DNA from: Polynucleobacter necessarius
GTDB lineage: Bacteria; Pseudomonadota; Gammaproteobacteria; Burkholderiales; Burkholderiaceae
Direction of reading: 5' to 3'
Assembly: GCF_900096765.1 (NCBI RefSeq)
Contig: NZ_LT615228.1
Span: 1,246,669-1,310,668, forward strand
DNA: 64,000 bases
Positions 57,292 to 64,000 of the stretch are shown here, piece after piece. Positions within the stretch are counted from its first letter, which is position 1; each line of letters opens with the position of its first letter. Position numbers and translations under genes: made by a program. The notes beneath the pieces were generated by a model, which ran no database searches, was not told the origin of the DNA, and saw only the letters and a program-made list of their open reading frames with translations.

Positions 57292-58638
57292 ATGAAAAAG
57301 CTCTACATCAAAACCTTTGGCTGTCAAATGAACGAGTATGACTCGGGGAAAATGGCAGATCTCCTCCATGCTGATGAAGGCATGGTCATGACTGATAAAC
57401 CGGAAGATGCGGATCTTGTTTTGCTGAACACCTGTTCGATTCGCGAAAAAGCAGAAGACAAAGTATTTTCAGATCTTGGCCGCCTACGTGAACTCAAGAA
57501 AATAAAACCAGATCTACTCATTGGCGTCGGTGGTTGTGTAGCCAGTCAAGAAGGCCAACAAATTGTGAATCGCGCGCCTTATGTCGATGTCGTCTTTGGC
57601 CCTCAAACTTTGCATCGCTTGACGGATCTGCTTGCACAACGTCGTAAAACAGGGATTTCGCAAGTAGATATTTCTTTTCCAGAAATTGAAAAATTTGATC
57701 ACCTGCCGGCTTCACGACAAACTCGTGGCTCAGCATACGTATCAATCATGGAAGGCTGTTCAAAATATTGCAGCTACTGCGTCGTTCCCTATACGCGAGG
57801 AGAAGAGGTATCCAGGCCGTTTGATGACGTTCTGACTGAAGTAGCTGGCCTGGCTAGTAAAGGCGTAAAAGAAATAGTTTTGCTTGGCCAAAACGTTAAC
57901 GCTTATTTGGGCAAAATGGGCAGTACTGAAGAGCTGGCTGACTTCGCACTCCTCATTGAATATATCGCCGATATTCCTGGTGTAGAGCGTATTCGCTTCA
58001 CTACCAGTCACCCCAAAGAATTCACACAACGGCTGATTGATGTTTACGCTAAGGTTCCCAAACTGGTTAGCCATCTTCACCTGCCAGTTCAACACGGCTC
58101 CGATTCTGTGTTATCAGCAATGAAGCGTGGCTACACTGCATTGGAATACAAAAGCATCATTCGCAAAATGCGCGTGGTTCGTCCAGACCTCACCTTATCG
58201 AGTGATTTTATTGTGGGCTTTCCTGGCGAGACTGATGCCGATTTTGAGAAGCTGTTGAAGATGGTTCGTGAGCTGCAATTTGATAATAGTTTTTGCTTTA
58301 TCTTTAGTCCACGCCCCGGTACACCTGCAGACAATCTTCAGGATGACACTCCGTATGAAGTGAAGTTAAAGCGCCTGCAAACTCTACTAGCTTTAGTCGA
58401 GGGGCAGGCTTCAGAAATTAGTCGACAAATGTTGGGCAAAACAGAAAAGGTTTTGGTCGAGGGCCTAGCGAAGGACGGGATTAATTTACAAGGTAGATCC
58501 GAAAATAATCGCGTCATTCACTTCACAGCACCATCAGAGGTAATCGAATCTTTGATAGGGAATATGGTTGATATTCGCATCACTGAAGCACTCAACTACA
58601 CCCTCAGAGGAGAAATAGTGGTAAGTCATGTCCACTGA
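57292..58638 (+). CDS. miaB: tRNA-2-methylthio-N6-dimethylallyladenosine synthase
   Basis: 448 residues: UPF0004 domain with three Cys ([28 protein letters not shown]), a radical-SAM domain with CSKYCSYC (Cys156, 160, 163) and a C-terminal TRAM domain. It adds the methylthio group to i6A37 of tRNAs reading UNN codons. It starts the rightward group miaB-ybeY-corC-lnt and overlaps ybeY by 11 bp. Confidence 0.97.
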   Translation: MKKLYIKTFGCQMNEYDSGKMADLLHADEGMVMTDKPEDADLVLLNTCSIREKAEDKVFSDLGRLRELKKIKPDLLIGVGGCVASQEGQQIVNRAPYVDVVFGPQTLHRLTDLLAQRRKTGISQVDISFPEIEKFDHLPASRQTRGSAYVSIMEGCSKYCSYCVVPYTRGEEVSRPFDDVLTEVAGLASKGVKEIVLLGQNVNAYLGKMGSTEELADFALLIEYIADIPGVERIRFTTSHPKEFTQRLIDVYAKVPKLVSHLHLPVQHGSDSVLSAMKRGYTALEYKSIIRKMRVVRPDLTLSSDFIVGFPGETDADFEKLLKMVRELQFDNSFCFIFSPRPGTPADNLQDDTPYEVKLKRLQTLLALVEGQASEISRQMLGKTEKVLVEGLAKDGINLQGRSENNRVIHFTAPSEVIESLIGNMVDIRITEALNYTLRGEIVVSHVH

Positions 58639-59092
58639 TACCAAACTTACAATTCAGCTTCAATATGCCAGCCCTAGTATTGAGAGCTCAATCCTAGCGA
58701 CTGCTTCTACCGCTTTAATCAAGAAATGGGTTAAGTCTTGCACTCAAAGTGCGGGGACAATAACCTTGCGTTTCGTGAACGCTGCCGAAGGAAAAAAACT
58801 CAACGGTGCTTTTCGCAATAAGGACTATGCCACCAATGTTCTAACCTTCCCTTATAAGCATTCTCAGAATTTAATTGAGGCGGATATTATTTTTTGCCTG
58901 CCAGTCATTCAAAAAGAGGCGAAAGAACAAGGAAAGCAACTTAAAGCTCACCTAGCTCATTTGATTGTGCATGGCTGCCTTCATGCCCAGGGCTACGATC
59001 ATGAGAACAGTAAAGATGCCCTCAAGATGGAATCACTCGAAACAACACTCCTGCAAAAATTGGGCTTTTCTGATCCCTATTTAGCCCAGTAA
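58628..59092 (+). CDS. ybeY: Endoribonuclease YbeY
   Basis: 154 residues. The zinc site H-x3-H-x5-H is in [16 protein letters not shown], and the [22 protein letters not shown] strand ([15 protein letters not shown]) is present. YbeY trims the 16S rRNA 3' end and controls ribosome quality. The N-terminus overlaps miaB; phoH, often found between them, is absent. Confidence 0.95.
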   Translation: MSTDTKLTIQLQYASPSIESSILATASTALIKKWVKSCTQSAGTITLRFVNAAEGKKLNGAFRNKDYATNVLTFPYKHSQNLIEADIIFCLPVIQKEAKEQGKQLKAHLAHLIVHGCLHAQGYDHENSKDALKMESLETTLLQKLGFSDPYLAQ

Positions 59093-59130
59093 TTTCTAGC
59101 CTGACATATTTTTTACGCTATTCTTGCGCT

Positions 59131-59970
59131 ATGCCTGACCCCAATAAATCGCTACTAGACCGTTTAACGGATTTCTTATCGCCACAGCCAACCAGCCCAA
59201 GCGAACGCCGTCTAGAACTTATAGAAACACTGCGCGAAGCACAGACTGAGGGATTGATTGATGCAGATGCACTCTCCATGATTGAGGGTGTCTTTCAAGT
59301 TGGTCAATTATGCGCACGAGATATATTGGTTCCACGTGCTCAAATTGACTGGATCGATATCTCTCTGCCACTCTCAGAAATAGTGAAGACGGTTATAGAG
59401 GCTGCTCACTCTCGCTTTCCTGTTTTTGAAGGAACTCGTGACAACGTGATTGGCATCCTGTTGGCAAAAGATTTATTGCGTCACTCAACTGAAAAAGATT
59501 TTCAGGTACGTGACTGGTTACGCCCAGCAGTCTTTATTCCAGAATCTAAACGTCTAAGTGTCTTGTTGCGTGACTTTAAAGATAATCGCAATCATTTGGC
59601 CGTAGTCGTGGATGAATACAGCGGTGTTGCAGGCATCATCACCATTGAAGATGTTCTAGAGCAAATCGTTGGCGATATTGAAGATGAGCACGATATTGAC
59701 GAAGAGGCGGATAACATCATCTCCTTGGATAATGGCGATATCCGCGTTAAGGGAATCACCGAATTAGACCAATTCAACGCAAGGCTTGGAACTCATTTTG
59801 CAGTCGAGGACATTGAGACAGTTGCAGGCTTAGTCATTCAACATCTTGGCCGTGTTCCAAAAATGGGCGAGCTTATTCAGATCGATGGAATTGAATTTGA
59901 AGTGCAGCGTGCAGACCCCCGGCAAATTCATATTTTGCTTGCGCGCCAGATACCCAAAAGTAGCGACTAA
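59131..59970 (+). CDS. corC: CorC/HlyC-family CBS-pair protein
   Basis: 279 residues: an N-terminal region, two CBS domains (about 65-190, with FPVFEGTRDNVIGILLAKDLL and HLAVVVDEYSGVAGIITIEDVLE) and a C-terminal CorC_HlyC domain (about 205-275). No membrane helix, as in E. coli YbeX/CorC, tied to Mg/Co efflux and to ribosome upkeep. It sits between ybeY and lnt in the usual order. Confidence 0.93.
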   Translation: MPDPNKSLLDRLTDFLSPQPTSPSERRLELIETLREAQTEGLIDADALSMIEGVFQVGQLCARDILVPRAQIDWIDISLPLSEIVKTVIEAAHSRFPVFEGTRDNVIGILLAKDLLRHSTEKDFQVRDWLRPAVFIPESKRLSVLLRDFKDNRNHLAVVVDEYSGVAGIITIEDVLEQIVGDIEDEHDIDEEADNIISLDNGDIRVKGITELDQFNARLGTHFAVEDIETVAGLVIQHLGRVPKMGELIQIDGIEFEVQRADPRQIHILLARQIPKSSD

Positions 59971-59978
59971 GGCTGCAC

Positions 59979-61505
59979 TTGGTCAATTTGCATTTCTTTA
60001 AAAGTAGTCGTCCGCTTATGTTGGTTGCCCTCTTGCTATTAGGGGCAGCCTTAGCTGGCGCCGCAGAATTACCTTATGGTGGCTGGATCCAAATTCCCAT
60101 CTTAGCTCTAGTATGGTGGTGCCTAGATACCTCAAAAGCAATATCTTTCAAAAACTCTTTTTTGTTGGGTTGGATTTTTGGACTTGGTTATTTCATTATC
60201 GGCCTTTGGTGGCTCTATATCAGCCTGCACGACATCGGGGGAATGAATAGCGCGCTATCGTGTGTTGCTGTTTTTCTTTTATCTTCTTACGTTGCTCTTT
60301 ATTTTTCAGCTGCCAGCTTATCGATTCGTCTTTTCAGAAGCTCGGCCTTTTCTGGAGTGCTGCTTGCCTCAAGTTGGGTAGTTTTTGAATACCTACGTGG
60401 TGAAATTTTTACCGGCTTCCCCTGGATGGGTTTTGCAGAGTCACAAGTAAATGGTCCCTTTGCGGCAATTGCCCCTTATCTAGGCGGTCTTGGTTGTACT
60501 TTCTTTGCTGTACTCGCTGCTTGGCTACTGTTTTGCATAAAAAAAGAATCGGCAAAAAATGCGGTGGGTCTTTTGTTTGTCTTGGCAATTCCTCTGCTAG
60601 CTGGTCAATCGAGCTTTACCAAACCCACCGGGGAGCCACTATCAGTCCAACTCATTCAGGGTAATTTTGCCCAAAGCCTCATCCTTAGACCGGAAGGGAT
60701 TGTTCAGCAAATTGACTTCTATAACAGAGCTATTACAAGCTCAAATGCTGAACTCACAATCGCCCCTGAAACTGCTTTTCCTTGGCCAGAATCTAGCTTA
60801 CCTCCAGATCTATTTTTAGGTTTGCAAAAGTTTACGGATACAGGCAACGGAAATCTTCTTTTTGGAACAATTGGCAGAGATCCTTATGGAGAAAATGGTC
60901 GTGAGTTTTCTAATCGAGCCCTAGGAATTTCGCCAAAGACTCAGCGTTATGAATACGATAAAAACCATTTAGTACCCTTTGGCGAATTTATTCCCCCAGG
61001 ATTTCATTGGTTTGTAAGCACCTTTAGTGTGCCGTTGAGTGATTTTGCAAGGGGTGGAAATAATCAAGCCAACTTCACCATCATTAGAAGAGACCAAGCC
61101 CCACTCTATGCTGCCATCACAATCTGCTATGAGGATGTTTTTGGTGGAGAACTTGCAAGTCGTATCAGACGCAATCAAGAACCTACCAACCTGCTCATTA
61201 ACATCACGAACTTGGCCTGGTTTGGCCAATCACAAGCACCAGCCCAACAATTACGACTCTCTCAGCTGCGCTCACTTGAAACCGGCCTACCAGCATTGCG
61301 CGCTACAAATACCGGCATTACCTCCGTACTAGGGCATGACGGTAAGGTGCTAGCAGTCCTACCAGGCTTTACCCAGGCCATCTTAAGCACACAGGTGCAG
61401 GCATATACCGGGAAGACGCCTTATGTAAGCTGGGGCAATTTACCCATTTTGAGCCTTTCCTGTCTACTTCTGATTTGGGGTTTAATTCGGCAAAGGCGTT
61501 TTTAG
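59979..61505 (+). CDS. lnt: Apolipoprotein N-acyltransferase
   Basis: 508 residues: about eight membrane helices and a periplasmic nitrilase domain. The catalytic triad is visible: Glu in TIAPETAFPWPE, Lys in YEYDKNHLVPFGE and Cys in ITICYEDVFGG. It N-acylates the lipidated Cys of lipoproteins, which the many lipoprotein genes nearby need. The start is a TTG at 59979 or a later TTG at 59988. It follows corC by 8 bp. Confidence 0.95.
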   Translation: MVNLHFFKSSRPLMLVALLLLGAALAGAAELPYGGWIQIPILALVWWCLDTSKAISFKNSFLLGWIFGLGYFIIGLWWLYISLHDIGGMNSALSCVAVFLLSSYVALYFSAASLSIRLFRSSAFSGVLLASSWVVFEYLRGEIFTGFPWMGFAESQVNGPFAAIAPYLGGLGCTFFAVLAAWLLFCIKKESAKNAVGLLFVLAIPLLAGQSSFTKPTGEPLSVQLIQGNFAQSLILRPEGIVQQIDFYNRAITSSNAELTIAPETAFPWPESSLPPDLFLGLQKFTDTGNGNLLFGTIGRDPYGENGREFSNRALGISPKTQRYEYDKNHLVPFGEFIPPGFHWFVSTFSVPLSDFARGGNNQANFTIIRRDQAPLYAAITICYEDVFGGELASRIRRNQEPTNLLINITNLAWFGQSQAPAQQLRLSQLRSLETGLPALRATNTGITSVLGHDGKVLAVLPGFTQAILSTQVQAYTGKTPYVSWGNLPILSLSCLLLIWGLIRQRRF

Positions 61506-61564
61506 TCATTTTTGACTCTGCAGTACCCTAGCCATGTAAAATCAATGGCTTAGCCAGGTTAATC

Positions 61565-62449
61565 ATGCTTACTTTTCAGCAAATCATTCTCAAACTCCAA
61601 GATTATTGGGACCTACAAGGTTGTGCCCTATTGCAACCCATTGACCTCGAAGTGGGGGCAGGTACATCCCATACCGCTACTTTCTTGCGCGCTATTGGTC
61701 CAGAACCTTGGAAAGCCGCCTACGTTCAACCTTCACGCAGACCAAAAGATGGTCGTTATGGCGAGAATCCGAATCGCTTGCAGCACTACTATCAATATCA
61801 GGTAGTTCTTAAGCCAGCCCCTGAAAATATTCTCGAACTGTACCTAGGCTCACTTGCTGCACTTGGTCTTGATCTCAAAGAAAACGATATTCGCTTTGTA
61901 GAGGATGACTGGGAAAACCCAACCCTCGGAGCCTGGGGCTTAGGTTGGGAAGTTTGGCTCAATGGCATGGAAGTTACTCAATTTACTTATTTCCAACAAG
62001 TGGGTGGATTAGATTGCAAGCCTGTTTTAGGAGAAATCACCTACGGCATTGAGCGTCTCGCAATGTATATTCAGAACTGCTCAAATGTCTACGACTTAGT
62101 TTGGGCTGAGGGTATTTCTTATGGTGACGTTTATCACCAAAATGAGGTTGAGCAATCTTGCTACAACTTTGAACATTCAAATACAGATTTATTATTTGCT
62201 AACTTTACAAACTTTGAAAGTGAAGCAAAACGCTTAATGGAAGTGCCGCTGGCCCTACCAGCCTATGAGATGGTTCTCAAAGCTGCACATACCTTTAATT
62301 TATTGGATGCTCGAGGCGCCATTTCTGTTACTGAACGCGCTGCATACATCGGCCGTATTCGGAATCTATCTCGCGCAGTTGCTCAAGCCTATTTTGAATC
62401 CAGAGAAAAGCTGGGATTCCCAATGTGCCAACGCCACACTAAAGCGTAA
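61565..62449 (+). CDS. glyQ: Glycyl-tRNA synthetase, alpha subunit
   Basis: 294 residues. It starts [20 protein letters not shown], with class II motifs in [20 protein letters not shown] and [21 protein letters not shown] and [13 protein letters not shown] [12 protein letters not shown]. It catalyses glycine activation within the alpha2beta2 enzyme. glyS starts 6 bp later. Confidence 0.97.
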   Translation: MLTFQQIILKLQDYWDLQGCALLQPIDLEVGAGTSHTATFLRAIGPEPWKAAYVQPSRRPKDGRYGENPNRLQHYYQYQVVLKPAPENILELYLGSLAALGLDLKENDIRFVEDDWENPTLGAWGLGWEVWLNGMEVTQFTYFQQVGGLDCKPVLGEITYGIERLAMYIQNCSNVYDLVWAEGISYGDVYHQNEVEQSCYNFEHSNTDLLFANFTNFESEAKRLMEVPLALPAYEMVLKAAHTFNLLDARGAISVTERAAYIGRIRNLSRAVAQAYFESREKLGFPMCQRHTKA

Positions 62450-62455
62450 GTCATT

Positions 62456-64000
62456 ATGAGTAAAGTTAATTCAAACACCCAATCAGCTAATTTACTGATT
62501 GAAGTATTTACCGAAGAGCTCCCACCCAAATCATTACGTCGCCTGGGTGAAGCTTTTAGTGAGGGAATTTTTAATCATCTTAAATCTGCCAATCTCACCA
62601 CGGACGCATCGGTAGTTACAAGCTTTGCTACACCTCGTCGTTTAGCTGTTCAGATCAGTAATGTAATCAATCAAGCACAAGACTATCCAGTACGAGAAAA
62701 ATTACTTCCAACTAGCATTGCTTATGATGCCCATGGCAAAGTCACAGCACCACTACTGAAGAAATTGGCTGCTTTAGGACATGAGGGAATCGACCTTTCT
62801 ACTCTCGATAAAGCTGGCGAAGGCAAAAATGAAGCGCTCTATTTGAATATTGTCGCCAAGGGCGCCTTATTAGAGCAAACCGCTCAAACAGCTCTGGAGC
62901 AAACTCTGAGCAAGCTTCCCATTGCTAAAATGATGCACTATCAAGTGCTACAAAATAATGGTGAATTAGCCGATGTTCAATTTGCACGTCCAGCACACCG
63001 AATCATCGCACTTCATGGCGATAAGGTTCTAAATATTCACAGCCTTGGCATTTGGGCCAGCAATCAAACTGAAGGACACCGCTTCTTAGCACCAGGTGCC
63101 ATCACGATTAGCAGTGCTGATCAGTATGAAAATGATCTGCAAAATAAGGCCAAAATTATCCCTAGCTTTAGCAAGCGTCGCGCCCAAATCGAATCCGAGC
63201 TTTTGAAAGCGGCGGGTGAGGATACTGTTTTGATGCCCGATAGTTTATTGGATGAAGTGACTGCATTAGTTGAATGGCCCACTATTTACGAGTGTCACTT
63301 TGATCAAGAGTTTTTAGAAGTTCCCCAGGAATGCTTAATTCTGACGATGCAAACTAATCAAAAATATTTTGCATTAACAGATCAGCAAGGAAAACTACGC
63401 AATCGTTTTTTGATTGTTTCAAATATTGAAACTACTAAACCTCATGCCATTATTTCTGGCAATGAACGTGTTGTTCGTCCGCGTCTTTCTGATGCTCGCT
63501 TTTTCTTTCAGCAAGACCAAAAGCGTCCACTTGCCTCACGCCTCAGCGATCTTGGAAAAGTGGTGTATCACAATCAATTAGGCAATCAACTCGATCGCAC
63601 AAAACGGGTTCAAGGAATTGCTATAGGCATCGCTCAACAACTTCAGGCTGATGAAAAACTGGCAAGCCGTGCTGCTGAATTAGCAAAAATCGATTTACTC
63701 ACCGATATGGTTGGTGAATTCCCGGAACTGCAAGGCATTATGGGTCGTTACTATGCCACTCATGATGGCGAGAACCCAGAAGTCGCTGCCGCCTGTAGTG
63801 AACATTACATGCCTAGATTTGCTGGTGATACCTTACCAATCACCCAAACTGGCACAATTCTTGCAATCGCGGACAAGCTAGAGACACTAGTTGGGATCTG
63901 GGGTGTCGGTCTTGCGCCGACAGGGGATAAGGATCCTTATGCATTGCGTCGTCATGCACTAGGAATCTGCCGCCTTCTCCTGGAAAAAAATCTTCAATTA
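62456..64000 (+). CDS. glyS: Glycyl-tRNA synthetase, beta subunit (5' part)
   Basis: An ATG at 62456, just after glyQ, opens [33 protein letters not shown] sequence that stays open to the window edge (515 codons of roughly 700). Segments [32 protein letters not shown] text and the HD-like domain stretch near [13 protein letters not shown] match GlyS. It binds tRNA and completes the enzyme with GlyQ. The gene is cut by the window end. Confidence 0.95.
   Translation, partial: MSKVNSNTQSANLLIEVFTEELPPKSLRRLGEAFSEGIFNHLKSANLTTDASVVTSFATPRRLAVQISNVINQAQDYPVREKLLPTSIAYDAHGKVTAPLLKKLAALGHEGIDLSTLDKAGEGKNEALYLNIVAKGALLEQTAQTALEQTLSKLPIAKMMHYQVLQNNGELADVQFARPAHRIIALHGDKVLNIHSLGIWASNQTEGHRFLAPGAITISSADQYENDLQNKAKIIPSFSKRRAQIESELLKAAGEDTVLMPDSLLDEVTALVEWPTIYECHFDQEFLEVPQECLILTMQTNQKYFALTDQQGKLRNRFLIVSNIETTKPHAIISGNERVVRPRLSDARFFFQQDQKRPLASRLSDLGKVVYHNQLGNQLDRTKRVQGIAIGIAQQLQADEKLASRAAELAKIDLLTDMVGEFPELQGIMGRYYATHDGENPEVAAACSEHYMPRFAGDTLPITQTGTILAIADKLETLVGIWGVGLAPTGDKDPYALRRHALGICRLLLEKNLQL

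Overview
The window reads as a chromosome segment of a Polynucleobacter-like betaproteobacterium (Burkholderiaceae). This rests on moderate GC (about 45% by eye), the gene orders pgk-pyk-fba-purC-purE-purK and miaB-ybeY-corC-lnt-glyQ-glyS, and the appearance of the proteins. Species assignment is inference. Many accessory genes are broken while housekeeping genes are intact, which resembles the reduced, decaying genomes of ciliate-associated Polynucleobacter. Consensus errors are the main alternative.

Layout. 0-3.6 kb: an MFS carrier and groES-groEL behind a CIRCE operator. 3.7-7.7 kb: an EAL protein / BvgA-like regulator / BvgS-like hybrid kinase cluster, with the EAL gene frameshifted. 7.7-9.3 kb: a broken dacB. 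9.2-16.7 kb: a leftward glycolysis and purine run (pgk, pyk, fba, purC, purE, purK, sua5). 16.9-22.5 kb: ilvE, a zinc-ribbon protein, waaF, two small genes, a BepA-like protease and moaC. 22.5-29.4 kb: a type IV pilin, terC, sucCD, recX-recA with a LexA box, and a broken TPR/glycosyltransferase gene. 30.1-41.7 kb: an 11.6-kb integrative element at a tRNA-Met(CAT) gene. It has three tyrosine recombinases, an AAA+ ATPase, many small unknown or lipoprotein genes (mostly broken), and a family of palindromes with the core GTCGTTTAAAACGAC. 41.9-46.5 kb: bactofilin plus M23 peptidase, a ParA-like gene with a perfect 126-bp tandem duplication, a broken SRPBCC gene, a repeat protein and a MOSC protein. 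46.6-56 kb: transporters, a multiply broken gamma-glutamyltransferase, maiA, amtB with an NtrC-like dyad, and small envelope genes. 57.3-64 kb: miaB, ybeY, corC, lnt, glyQ and the start of glyS.

Two mutational signatures run through the window. First, perfect short tandem duplications (10, 12, 13, 14, 18, 22, 23 and 126 bp) occur in coding, start-codon and tRNA-derived sequence. Second, single-base length changes in A/T homopolymers, mostly one extra A, break accessory genes. The core genes carry similar homopolymers but remain open. The most novel feature is the integrative element with its palindrome family. The BvgASR-like cluster is the most interesting chromosomal system.
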